Assembly (NCBI RefSeq): GCF_030150285.1
Contig: NZ_JASLGE010000008.1
Coordinates: forward strand, 1-33,277
Length of the DNA: 33,277 nucleotides
Direction of reading: 5' to 3'
Source: Pseudomonas sp.
GTDB lineage: Bacteria; Pseudomonadota; Gammaproteobacteria; Pseudomonadales; Pseudomonadaceae
Of the stretch, positions 22,915 to 30,837 are shown in pieces; within the stretch, counting starts at the first letter, position 1; each line of letters begins with the position of its first letter. Position numbers and translations under genes: made by a program. The notes below the pieces were generated by a model. It had not been told where the DNA came from. It saw nothing but the letters and a program-made list of their open reading frames with translations, and did no database searches.

Positions 22915-24027
22915 ATGGAACACGTTAAATACCAATTGCCGTGGAGTGCCTCGGGCACCGAGCGTTACCTGTCACTGTTTCGTTTTGGTCAGGGGGCGCG
23001 CAAGGCCTACATCCAGGCGTCTTTGCACGCTGATGAGTTGCCGGGCATGCGGGTTGCGGTGGAGCTTAAGCGCCGCTTGCGCGAGCTTGAAGCTCAGGGC
23101 CGGTTGAACGGCGTGATTGAACTGGTGCCCATGGCCAACCCCATCGGGATCGCCCAAATGTTCCAGGCCACGCATCAGGGGCGCTTTGAGTTCTCCAGTG
23201 GCAAGAATTTCAACCGTGACTTCCCCGAGTTATTTGAAGGGGTGGCCGCGCGGGTCGAAGGCCTGCTGGGCAGCGAGGCCTCAGCCAACATTGCGTGCAT
23301 TCGCCGGGCCATGATGGAGGTGCTGGATGAGCAGCCCGCAGCCGCCTCGGAGCTGGACGGCTTGCGTTGCCTGTTAATGCGCCACGCCTGTGATGCCGAC
23401 GTGGTGCTGGACCTGCACTGTGACTTCGAGTCGATCATGTTGCTGTACACCATGCCGCAGAACTGGCCGCAACTGGGTTCGTTGGCGGCCCGCTTGCATG
23501 CGGGTGCCGCATTGCTGGCCGAAGACGCGGGCGGCAGCGCGTTTGATGAGGCGTGTGCGATTCCCTGGTTGCGTCTGGCCGAGCGCTTTCCCGAGGCGCA
23601 GATACCGCTGGCGTGTATCGCAGCAACTCTGGAGTTACGCGGCATGGCCGACACTGAAGCTGAGCCGTGCGAGGAAAGCGCCGAAGCGATCCTCGGCTAC
23701 CTCGCGGACCAAGGGCTGATCAACGGTGAGTGGCCCGCTGCGCCGGACCACCCTTGCAAGGCTACGCCGTTCGCCGGGGCTCAGTACGCCTACGCGCCGC
23801 ACCCGGGGGTGGTGAGTTTTTTGCAGCCGCTGGGGGCGGTGGTGAAAGTGGGTGACCCGTTATTTGAGGTGATAGACCCGCTCACTGACCGCCACAGCGT
23901 GGTGTGCGCCAGCACCGACGGCATCCTTTACGCCCGCGAACGCTTGCGCTTCGCCCAGCCCGGTTTGTGGCTGGCGAAAGTGGCGGGCAGTACGCCCATT
24001 CGTCAAGGTCGCTTACTCAGCGACTAA
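22915..24027 (+). CDS. AotO-like succinylglutamate desuccinylase/aspartoacylase family (M14) zinc hydrolase
   Basis: A 370-residue zinc amidohydrolase. The zinc site is HxxE (H38 and E41 in LHADE) with the third ligand H168 in LDLHCD; Glu240 in ATLELRG is the likely catalytic base. NFNRDFP (98-104) carries the substrate-binding Arg. The C-terminal barrel (HPGVVSF to end, about 298-370) is typical of the desuccinylase/aspartoacylase group. A gene of this family sits at the same place in P. aeruginosa aotJQMOP as aotO, a protein of unsettled role. It may deacylate an imported N-acyl amino acid. ATG 22915 follows AAGGGG. Confidence 0.85.
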   Translation: MEHVKYQLPWSASGTERYLSLFRFGQGARKAYIQASLHADELPGMRVAVELKRRLRELEAQGRLNGVIELVPMANPIGIAQMFQATHQGRFEFSSGKNFNRDFPELFEGVAARVEGLLGSEASANIACIRRAMMEVLDEQPAAASELDGLRCLLMRHACDADVVLDLHCDFESIMLLYTMPQNWPQLGSLAARLHAGAALLAEDAGGSAFDEACAIPWLRLAERFPEAQIPLACIAATLELRGMADTEAEPCEESAEAILGYLADQGLINGEWPAAPDHPCKATPFAGAQYAYAPHPGVVSFLQPLGAVVKVGDPLFEVIDPLTDRHSVVCASTDGILYARERLRFAQPGLWLAKVAGSTPIRQGRLLSD

Positions 24028-24045
24028 TCTGCGAGAGTCGACACC

Positions 24046-24810
24046 ATGTACAAACTTGACGTTCAGGATGTGCACAAAAGCTACGGCTCCCATGAGGTGC
24101 TCAAAGGCGTCTCGCTGCAAGCCAAGGCCGGTGATGTCATCAGCATCATTGGCTCCAGCGGTTCAGGCAAAAGCACCTTTCTGCGCTGTATCAACCTGCT
24201 GGAACAGCCGAACGCGGGCAGCATCGTGCTCAATGGCGAGCCATTGAAGCTGATCGACAACAGGCAGGGCGGGCTCAAGGCCGCTGATCCTGGGCAGTTG
24301 CAGCGTATGCGTTCGCGGCTGTCGATGGTGTTTCAGCACTTCAACCTGTGGGCGCACATGAATGCCCTGGAAAATGTGATGGAAGCTCCGGTGCATGTGC
24401 TCGGTATCAGCAAGGCCCAGGCGCGGGAGAAGGCTGAGCATTACCTGAACAAGGTCGGCGTGGCGCACCGCATGAACGCCTGGCCGGCCCATATGTCCGG
24501 CGGGGAACAGCAGCGGGTGGCCATTGCACGAGCATTAGCCATGGAGCCGGAAGTGATGCTGTTTGATGAGCCGACTTCAGCCCTTGACCCCGAACTGGTG
24601 GGGGACGTGCTGAAAGTCATGCAGGACCTGGCACTGGAGGGGCGCACGATGGTGGTTGTGACCCATGAAATGGGCTTCGCTCGCGAAGTCTCCAACCAGT
24701 TGGTGTTTCTGCATAAAGGGCTGGTGGAGGAGCGGGGCAGCCCGCGAGAAGTCCTGGTCAACCCTCGTTCTGAGCGCTTGCAGCAGTTTCTTTCCGGCAG
24801 TTTGAAATAG
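24046..24810 (+). CDS. Polar amino-acid ABC transporter ATP-binding protein (AotP/HisP-like)
   Basis: A 254-residue cytoplasmic ATPase that powers the transporter. The Walker A GSSGSGKST is at 36-44, the Q-loop at VFQHFNLW (about 97-104), the signature SGGEQQ at 151-156, Walker B and catalytic Glu in LFDEP (D174, E175), and the switch His in VTHEMGF (about 206-212). The length is that of HisP/ArtP. GAGT lies eight bases upstream of ATG 24046. Last transporter gene of the operon, 18 bases after the M14 gene. Confidence 0.94.
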   Translation: MYKLDVQDVHKSYGSHEVLKGVSLQAKAGDVISIIGSSGSGKSTFLRCINLLEQPNAGSIVLNGEPLKLIDNRQGGLKAADPGQLQRMRSRLSMVFQHFNLWAHMNALENVMEAPVHVLGISKAQAREKAEHYLNKVGVAHRMNAWPAHMSGGEQQRVAIARALAMEPEVMLFDEPTSALDPELVGDVLKVMQDLALEGRTMVVVTHEMGFAREVSNQLVFLHKGLVEERGSPREVLVNPRSERLQQFLSGSLK

Positions 24811-24854
24811 CCGCGTACGGCTTCGGATACACTCGCGCCTACACGGAACAAAAC

Positions 24855-24875
24855 GGGGGTGACGCCCCTTCTTTT
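24855..24875 (+). terminator. Weak terminator-like hairpin before the RpiR-type gene
   Basis: A short GGGG/CCCC stem (about 24856-24871) is followed by TTCTTTT. The stem is only 4-5 bp, so it may merely attenuate transcription between the ATPase and regulator genes. Confidence 0.3.
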
Positions 24876-24900
24876 ATCCACAGGAGTTGTTGAGCCGGAT

Positions 24901-25809
24901 ATGCCAAGCCCTTCCCGAAACACCACGGTGTATGCCGCGCCGGTGATGCGCAAACTGGCAGAGATCGTCCCGGACTTGCAGCCTTCTTTACGCAAAGTCG
25001 CGGATTTTATCTTGCGTCATCCCCTGCGCGCCGCCACGTTGACGATTGAGGAAATGGCTCAGGAAACCGCCACCTCACCGGCGGCGGTCAACCGTTTGGC
25101 CAAAGCGATGGACCTGGGGGGCTACACCGGGATGAAGGCCGAGTTGCTGGCGACGTTGCAGCAAGTGGTGTCGCCCGTCGACAAGTTGCGCAATGAACTG
25201 GCCCATCGCCCCGACGGCGCATTTGGCTTGCACGAGCAGATTCAGAGCGCCAGCAGCAACCTGGCCACTGCGGCGGCCAACAACCACCCTGATACCTTCG
25301 AGGCCTTTGTGACCCAGTTGCTCAAGGCCCGCAAGATTTACGTCCTGGGCTTTGGTAATAGCGTGCATTTTGCCGGCCTTGCAGCGGCGACACTGATTCC
25401 TTTTTGCGCCGACGCCACCGCCATCAGCATGGAAGGCGGCAACGAAAACGCGGCCTACCGCCTGGCCGCGATCACCGAGCAGGATGTATTGCTGTCCATC
25501 TCCCTGCCGCGGTATTCCATCGATACGCTGCAGCTTTCGCGCTTTGCCCGTGAGCGCGGTGCAACGGTGCTGGCCATTACGGACTCACCCGCCTCGCCGC
25601 TGAGCAGCATTGCCCGGCATGTGCTGTTCGCACCGGCCGATCACCCCGTGCTCACCAGTTCCAGCATCGCCGTGCTGGCCTTGATTGAAGGCCTGGTGGC
25701 TGGCGTGATGGCGCGCAATAAGGAAGCGGTCAAGCTGGCGACCGAACTGACCGAAAGTGTGATGTCATACTTGCACATCCCGGTGGGGAGCAAGTCAGCA
25801 AAGAAATGA
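24901..25809 (+). CDS. MurR/RpiR family transcriptional regulator
   Basis: A 302-residue regulator. The N-terminal helix-turn-helix (about 15-85) contains SLRKVADFILRHP, then TIEEMAQETATSPAAVNRLAKAMDLGGYTGMK in adjoining blocks, the RpiR pattern. The C-terminal SIS domain (about 130-270) shows YVLGFGNSVHFAGLAA and AITDSPASPLS; SIS domains normally bind phosphosugars, although members linked to amino-acid operons exist. ATG 24901 is used; AGGAG lies 14 bases upstream, rather far, and a GTG at 24859 is a possible alternative without a ribosome site. It takes the place that argR holds after P. aeruginosa aotP and probably controls the operon. Confidence 0.85.
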   Translation: MPSPSRNTTVYAAPVMRKLAEIVPDLQPSLRKVADFILRHPLRAATLTIEEMAQETATSPAAVNRLAKAMDLGGYTGMKAELLATLQQVVSPVDKLRNELAHRPDGAFGLHEQIQSASSNLATAAANNHPDTFEAFVTQLLKARKIYVLGFGNSVHFAGLAAATLIPFCADATAISMEGGNENAAYRLAAITEQDVLLSISLPRYSIDTLQLSRFARERGATVLAITDSPASPLSSIARHVLFAPADHPVLTSSSIAVLALIEGLVAGVMARNKEAVKLATELTESVMSYLHIPVGSKSAKK

Positions 25810-25981
25810 TCCCGGCGGGCAGCGCACATGGGTTTGTGGCGTGGCCAGTGAACAGCTATGGTTTGTTCAGCGCTAATGCACGCGACCAACGGAATTTTTG
25901 CCGTCGGTTGTGTTCAAACGCGAGCAAAAGTCCAAGGCTAATGGCTTTTTGACCCCAAAAAGATTGATCAGGAGCGTCACC

Positions 25982-26698
25982 ATGTTCACCTCGCGTCGTT
26001 TGATTATTGCCGCCAGTGCGATTGCATTGCTGGCTGGTTGCGCATCGACCAACCCTTATGACAATCAAGGTCAGGCCTCTACGGGCATGAGCAACACGGC
26101 TAAATACGGTGGCCTGGGCGCATTGGCCGGCGCGGTTGCCGGTGCAGCCATTGACCACAACAACCGTGGCAAGGGCGCATTGATCGGTGCCGCTGTGGCG
26201 GGCCTGGGGGCTGCGGGTTATGGCTACTACGCCGACAAGCAAGAGGCTGCATTGCGGGCCAGCATGGCCAACACTGGGGTTGAGGTTCAGCGTCAGGGCG
26301 ACAACATCACCCTCGTCATGCCGGGCAATATCACCTTTGCCACCAACTCTGCCAACATTGCGCCCAGTTTCTACCAGCCGCTGAACACACTGGCGAACTC
26401 GCTGAAACAGCTCAATAACCAGCAGCAGATTCAAGTGGTGGGTTACACCGATAACACCGGTAAATACGAGTACAACATGCAGTTGTCTCAACAGCGTGCG
26501 CAAAGCGTTGCTACGTACCTGACGTCTCAAGGTGTGAGCGGCCAGTACTTGTCGGTACATGGCTTGGGGCCGGCCGATCCGATTGCCAGCAACGCGACGG
26601 TGGACGGCCGCGCGCAAAACCGCCGGGTTCAAATCACCCTGGCCCCGATTCCTGGCATGCAGTACCAGCAACCCGGCCAGGTTCAGCAGTACCCGTAA
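25982..26698 (+). CDS. OmpA family lipoprotein (YiaD-like)
   Basis: A 238-residue predicted outer-membrane lipoprotein. The lipobox LLAGC places the lipid on Cys20, with Ala at +2. A glycine-rich region (GGLGALAGAVAGAAIDHNNRGKGALIGAAVAG, about 40-70, given here as its glycine-zipper character) may insert in the membrane. The C-terminal OmpA/MotB domain (about 125-220) binds peptidoglycan: VVGYTDNTG (about 153-161), LSQQRAQSV and GLGPADPIASN then GRAQNRRV are the canonical blocks. AGGAG precedes ATG 25982, ruling out a 28-residue upstream extension. A strong bidirectional terminator follows. Confidence 0.9.
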   Translation: MFTSRRLIIAASAIALLAGCASTNPYDNQGQASTGMSNTAKYGGLGALAGAVAGAAIDHNNRGKGALIGAAVAGLGAAGYGYYADKQEAALRASMANTGVEVQRQGDNITLVMPGNITFATNSANIAPSFYQPLNTLANSLKQLNNQQQIQVVGYTDNTGKYEYNMQLSQQRAQSVATYLTSQGVSGQYLSVHGLGPADPIASNATVDGRAQNRRVQITLAPIPGMQYQQPGQVQQYP

Positions 26699-26754
26699 GC
26701 CCTGTGTCCCTGTAGGGGCTGGTGCCCGCTGGCGGCTGCAGGCAGCAAGGCCAT

Positions 26755-26791
26755 AAAAAACCCCGCGATGTGCAAGCATCGCGGGGTTTTT
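26755..26791. terminator. Strong bidirectional Rho-independent terminator
   Basis: AAAAACCCCGCGATG pairs perfectly with CATCGCGGGGTTTTT around a 6-base loop. Runs of A on the left and T on the right make it work for both the OmpA-like gene (plus) and zapG (minus). Confidence 0.92.
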
Positions 26792-26813
26792 AGTAGGCAT
26801 CAGGTCGGGTGAA

Positions 26814-27248
26814 TCACTTCTTCAGACCGTAATGCTCATCAAGCATGCCCGGGCCGTTATTGGTTTTGGGCGCGTAATCCAACGGTGGCTCAGTGCTGTG
26901 CGGCGGTGTGATGCGCTCGCGGTGGGGTTGCGGTACATCTGCGTGCAGTGACGCCAGCAGGCGTTGACGCGTTTGCTCGTCCAGCGCCAGGCGGTTGGCA
27001 CCCTCAGCCAAGTGGTCTTGTACTTCCTGATAGCTCTGCGTGAGTTTCTTCACCAGAGTGGCGGTGCTGTTGAAGTGAGTCACTACTTCACTTTGATAGT
27101 TATCAAAACGTTCCTGGATGTCATCCAACTGACGTTGCGTGCGGTTAGGCGCGGCATTTGGCAGCAGACGAGCGACCAGAAAACCAATGGCGACACCGGC
27201 AACCAGGGCTAGGGTCGGCAACAACCAAATCAAGAGCGAGTGTTCCAC
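26814..27248 (-). CDS. zapG: YhcB/ZapG family (DUF1043) inner-membrane protein
   Basis: A 144-residue protein with one N-terminal transmembrane helix (about 7-28, LIWLLPTLALVAGVAIGFLV region) and a cytoplasmic coiled-coil stretch (about 38-95, rich in Gln, Glu and Asn). This is the YhcB/DUF1043 layout, linked in E. coli to division and envelope growth. The tail is Pro-rich and ends GMLDEHYGLKK. The start is GTG at 27248 with GAGGAAGG just upstream. It lies opposite the hydrolase-trpS-zapE block, as in P. aeruginosa. Confidence 0.85.
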   Translation of the reverse strand: MEHSLLIWLLPTLALVAGVAIGFLVARLLPNAAPNRTQRQLDDIQERFDNYQSEVVTHFNSTATLVKKLTQSYQEVQDHLAEGANRLALDEQTRQRLLASLHADVPQPHRERITPPHSTEPPLDYAPKTNNGPGMLDEHYGLKK

Positions 27249-27387
27249 GAGTCCTTCCTCTATAAACGGCTTTGCTTTACGTTAACGGCTCGGACCTGCG
27301 CTGTATACCGCGATGCACTCGCAAATATCTCAGACAGAATCTATCAGCTAGACGAGTCGACCTACTTTGAGGTCACGGAGTTCCTTC

Positions 27388-28023
27388 TTGCTTACCCGCG
27401 AAACCCCTGTTGTGATTGATGGCCCGGTGGGCCAACTGGAAGCTTTATACCTTGATTCTACTGAGCCGCGCGGCCTTGCGCTGCTGTGTCACCCCAACCC
27501 GGTGCAGGGGGGCACGATGATGAATAAAGTGGTTTCAACCCTGCAACGGACTGCCCGCGATACGGGCTTGATTACCTTGCGATTTAATTATCGGGGTACC
27601 GGCAACAGTGAAGGCAGCCACGATATGGGCTCCGGCGAAGTGGATGATGCGCTGGCCGCGGCCCTCTGGCTGCGTGCCAAACACCCTGAATTACCCCTGA
27701 CGCTGTTCGGTTTTTCGTTCGGAGGCTTTGTGGCCGCCAGCCTGGGTGGCCGGCTTGAGGCGCTCGGCGAGAAGCTGTCGCACCTGTTTATGATTGCCCC
27801 GGCAGTGATGCGGTTGCGGGGCGAAGATGCCTTGCCTCACGATTGCCCGCTGACCGTTATTCAGCCTGAAACGGACGAAGTGATCGACCCGCAACAGGTT
27901 TATGACTGGTCTGCGGCACTGCATCGCCCCCATGAGCTGCTGAAAGTGGCAGAATGCGGGCACTTTTTTCACGGCAAGCTCACCGAACTCAAAGACTTGG
28001 TAGTGCCGCGCCTTTCAAATTGA
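27388..28023 (+). CDS. Alpha/beta hydrolase
   Basis: A 211-residue cytosolic alpha/beta hydrolase of the small dienelactone-hydrolase-like type. The nucleophile elbow GFSFGG places Ser110. Asp167 (EVIDP) and His192 (ECGHFF) complete a plausible triad, and HPNPVQGG (35-42) with LRFNYRGTG (64-72) is typical of the oxyanion region of this group. The start is TTG at 27388, seven bases after CGGAG; an alternative TTG seven codons earlier has no ribosome site. It precedes trpS by 24 bases and may share its transcript. The substrate is unknown. Confidence 0.82.
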   Translation: MLTRETPVVIDGPVGQLEALYLDSTEPRGLALLCHPNPVQGGTMMNKVVSTLQRTARDTGLITLRFNYRGTGNSEGSHDMGSGEVDDALAAALWLRAKHPELPLTLFGFSFGGFVAASLGGRLEALGEKLSHLFMIAPAVMRLRGEDALPHDCPLTVIQPETDEVIDPQQVYDWSAALHRPHELLKVAECGHFFHGKLTELKDLVVPRLSN

Positions 28024-28047
28024 TAGCAGTCTGATAAGCGATTACTC

Positions 28048-29409
28048 ATGACCACTCGTACTCGTATCCTCACCGGTATCACCACCACCGGCACGCCGCA
28101 CCTGGGCAACTACGCCGGTGCCATTCATCCGGCGATCGTGGCCAGTCGCGACAGCAATGCCGACTCGTTCTACTTTCTGGCGGACTATCACGCGCTGATC
28201 AAGTGCGATGACCCGCAGCGCATTCAGCGTTCGCGTCAGGAAATTGCGGCGACCTGGCTGGCTTCCGGCCTGGATATCGAGCGTGTGACGTTTTATCGCC
28301 AGTCCGATATTCCTGAAATCCCGGAGCTGACCTGGTTGTTGACCTGTGTTGCGGCCAAGGGCTTGCTCAACCGTGCCCATGCCTACAAGGCCTCGGTCGA
28401 CAAAAACCTGGAAAACGGCGAAGACCCGGACGCGGGCATCAGCATGGGGCTTTACAGCTACCCGGTACTGATGGCGGCGGATATCTTGATGTTCAATGCC
28501 AACAAGGTGCCGGTGGGGCGCGACCAGATCCAGCACGTTGAAATGGCCCGTGACATTGGTCAGCGTTTTAACCATCTGTTCGGCAATGGCAAAGAGTTCT
28601 TCGCCATGCCTGAAGCGCTGATTGAAGAAAGCGTCGCCACCTTGCCAGGCCTTGATGGCCGCAAGATGTCCAAAAGCTATGACAACACCATTCCGTTGTT
28701 CACCAGCGCCAAGGACATGAAAAGCGCGATTTCGCGGATCGTGACCGACTCCCGTGCCCCCGGTGAAGCTAAAGACCCGGACAACTCGCACTTGTTCACT
28801 CTGTATCAGGCGTTCGCCACGCCTGAGCAGTCCGCAGCGTTGCGCAGTGAATTGCTGCAAGGCTTGGGCTGGGGAGAGGCCAAGGAGCGCCTGTTCAAGT
28901 TGCTGGATACCGAGCTGGGTGAGTCCCGTGAACGCTATCACGAGCTGATGGCTCGCCCGGCGGACATGGAAGACATTCTGTTGGCGGGTGCCCAGAAAGC
29001 GCGCAAAATTGCGACGCCTTTCTTGGCTGAACTGCGCGAAGCCGTTGGCTTGCGCTCGTTTGCCAGCGCTGTGCAACACACCGCCCCGATCAAGAAAAAA
29101 GCCGCCAAGGGCCCGCGCTTTGTCAGCTTCCGTGACGAAGATGGCAACTTCCACTTCCGTGTGCTGACAGCAGAAGGCGAGCCATTGTTGCTCTCGCGCA
29201 GTTTTGCCGATGGCAAGGCCGCGGGTCAGGTTACCAAGCAATTGCAGTCCGGTGCTCCGTTGGATATTCGCATTGAAGATTTCAACTTCAGCTTTAGCGT
29301 ATGGCTGGATGACACCTGCGTAGCAGACAGCCCGGCATTTGCCGACAGTGCGGCCCGTGATGCGGCCATCGAAGCCTTGCGCCTGGCGCTGGTGCCTGCG
29401 CAAGACTAA
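28048..29409 (+). CDS. trpS: Tryptophan--tRNA ligase
   Basis: A 453-residue class I aminoacyl-tRNA synthetase that charges tRNA-Trp. The HIGH-type motif appears as TPHLGNY (residues 16-22) and the KMSKS loop as KMSKS (206-210). The protein is about 110 residues longer than the E. coli type; the extra C-terminal segment (from about 345, after the KKKAAKGP linker) is a known feature of the long TrpS form in Pseudomonas. ATG 28048 has only a weak ribosome site. A terminator lies downstream. A 453-codon frame on the opposite strand is a shadow. Confidence 0.97.
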   Translation: MTTRTRILTGITTTGTPHLGNYAGAIHPAIVASRDSNADSFYFLADYHALIKCDDPQRIQRSRQEIAATWLASGLDIERVTFYRQSDIPEIPELTWLLTCVAAKGLLNRAHAYKASVDKNLENGEDPDAGISMGLYSYPVLMAADILMFNANKVPVGRDQIQHVEMARDIGQRFNHLFGNGKEFFAMPEALIEESVATLPGLDGRKMSKSYDNTIPLFTSAKDMKSAISRIVTDSRAPGEAKDPDNSHLFTLYQAFATPEQSAALRSELLQGLGWGEAKERLFKLLDTELGESRERYHELMARPADMEDILLAGAQKARKIATPFLAELREAVGLRSFASAVQHTAPIKKKAAKGPRFVSFRDEDGNFHFRVLTAEGEPLLLSRSFADGKAAGQVTKQLQSGAPLDIRIEDFNFSFSVWLDDTCVADSPAFADSAARDAAIEALRLALVPAQD

Positions 29410-29448
29410 AAGTGCGGCGTATCGACTCAGGGTCGATTGCCATTCCTG

Positions 29449-29479
29449 CGGGCCGTCGCTACAGTGTCGGCCCGTTTTT
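29449..29479 (+). terminator. Rho-independent terminator after trpS
   Basis: CGGGCCG (29449-29455) pairs with CGGCCCG (29468-29474), followed by TTTTT. It lies only 20 bases before zapE, so zapE either has its own promoter or depends on readthrough. Confidence 0.8.
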
Positions 29480-29498
29480 GTTGCCTTGCTAACGAATT

Positions 29499-30593
29499 AT
29501 GACGCCTCTAGAACGATATCAAGCCGATCTGAAACGCCCGGATTTCTTCCATGATGCCGCACAGGAAAACGCTGTGCGCCATTTGCAGCGTCTGTACGAC
29601 GATCTGGTCGCCTCATCGCAGAGCAAGCCTGGCCTGTTCGGCAAGCTGTTTGGCAAAAAAGAACTGACACCGGTCAAAGGCCTCTATTTCTGGGGCGGAG
29701 TGGGCCGTGGCAAGACTTATCTGGTCGACACGTTCTTTGATGCCTTGCCTTTCAAAGAAAAGGTGCGTACGCACTTCCACCGTTTCATGAAGCGTGTGCA
29801 TGAAGAAATGCGCACCCTCAATGGTGAAAAGAACCCGTTGACCATTATCGCCAAGCGCTTCTCCGATGAAGCTCGGGTGATTTGCTTTGACGAGTTCTTT
29901 GTCTCGGACATTACCGATGCCATGATCCTTGGCACCTTGATGGAAGAGCTGTTCAAGAACGGCGTGACGCTGGTGGCGACATCCAACATCGTGCCGGACG
30001 GCTTGTACAAAGACGGCCTGCAGCGCGCCCGCTTCTTGCCGGCCATTGCGCTGATTAAACAGAACACCGAAATCGTCAACGTCGACAGTGGCGTCGATTA
30101 CCGGCTGCGTCACCTGGAACAGGCAGAACTGTTCCACTTCCCGCTCAATGAAGCCTCGCAGGCCTGCCTGGCTGAAAGCTTCAAGGCATTGACCCACAAC
30201 TCCACGCGTGTGGTTGAAAACGACGGCCTGATCATCGAGAACCGCACCATTCACGCCTTGCGCACCTGTGATGACGTGGCCTGGTTCGAGTTTCGCGAGT
30301 TGTGTGATGGCCCGCGCAGTCAGAACGATTACATCGAGCTGGGCAAAATCTTCAATGCGGTGATTTTGAGCGGTGTTGAGCAGATGGAAGTGAAGACCGA
30401 TGATATCGCTCGCCGCTTTATCAACATGGTGGACGAGTTCTACGACCGCAACGTCAAGCTGATCATCTCGGCCGAAGTGGAGCTTAAAGACCTCTACAAG
30501 GGCGGGCGGCTGAACTTCGAGTTCCAGCGTACCTTGAGCCGCTTGCTTGAGATGCAGTCCCACGAGTACCTGACTCGCGCCCACAAGCCGTAG
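29499..30593 (+). CDS. zapE: Cell division protein ZapE (AFG1-type ATPase)
   Basis: A 364-residue AAA-type ATPase that acts at the division site on FtsZ in E. coli. Walker A is GGVGRGKT (66-73) and Walker B is CFDEF (D130, E131 at its acidic end). DITDAMILG and LVATSNIVPDGLYKDGLQR (about 162-180) contain sensor-type residues. The length matches the family. ATG 29499 has only a weak AACG ribosome site. It is next to trpS, as in P. aeruginosa, but the DNA beyond its stop is occupied by REP-type repeats and a GlxA-type regulator. Confidence 0.94.
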   Translation: MTPLERYQADLKRPDFFHDAAQENAVRHLQRLYDDLVASSQSKPGLFGKLFGKKELTPVKGLYFWGGVGRGKTYLVDTFFDALPFKEKVRTHFHRFMKRVHEEMRTLNGEKNPLTIIAKRFSDEARVICFDEFFVSDITDAMILGTLMEELFKNGVTLVATSNIVPDGLYKDGLQRARFLPAIALIKQNTEIVNVDSGVDYRLRHLEQAELFHFPLNEASQACLAESFKALTHNSTRVVENDGLIIENRTIHALRTCDDVAWFEFRELCDGPRSQNDYIELGKIFNAVILSGVEQMEVKTDDIARRFINMVDEFYDRNVKLIISAEVELKDLYKGGRLNFEFQRTLSRLLEMQSHEYLTRAHKP

Positions 30594-30625
30594 TCGAGCG
30601 GCTGCTCCTGCGGATGGCAGCGTTT

Positions 30626-30650
30626 GTAGGAACGAGCTTGCTCGTGATCT
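30626..30650 (+). repeat. REP-like element (left member of an inverted pair)
   Basis: GTAGGAACGAGCTTGCTCGT plus GATCT, with the palindromic core ACGAGC/GCTCGT. It is followed by two direct copies of TTTTGATCTG (30650-30659, 30662-30671) 12 bases apart. Confidence 0.7.
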
Positions 30651-30800
30651 TTTGATCTGGCTTTTGATCTGAGGGCCCCTTAAACCACACTGGCCGAACG
30701 CAGGTTTTGCGTGCCCACGGCGTAAAGCCGGAACCTTGAGTGGCCGTGACCGCAGCAATGGATAGGCCGAAGACGAGGCGACAGCGTTTTAAAGATCAAC

Positions 30801-30824
30801 AGATCGCGAGCAAGCTCGCTATAC
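30801..30824 (-). repeat. REP-like element (right member of an inverted pair)
   Basis: The complement reads GTATAGCGAGCTTGCTCGCG plus ATCT, nearly the same as the copy at 30626 and in the opposite orientation. About 150 bp of noncoding sequence lies between the two. The stop of the GlxA-type gene follows directly. Confidence 0.7.
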
Positions 30825-30837
30825 AGGCCTGCGCAGA

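Noticed and set aside
28042..29403. 453-codon open frame on the minus strand within trpS
   Set aside because: Antisense to trpS over its whole length; low-complexity translation and no ribosome site.
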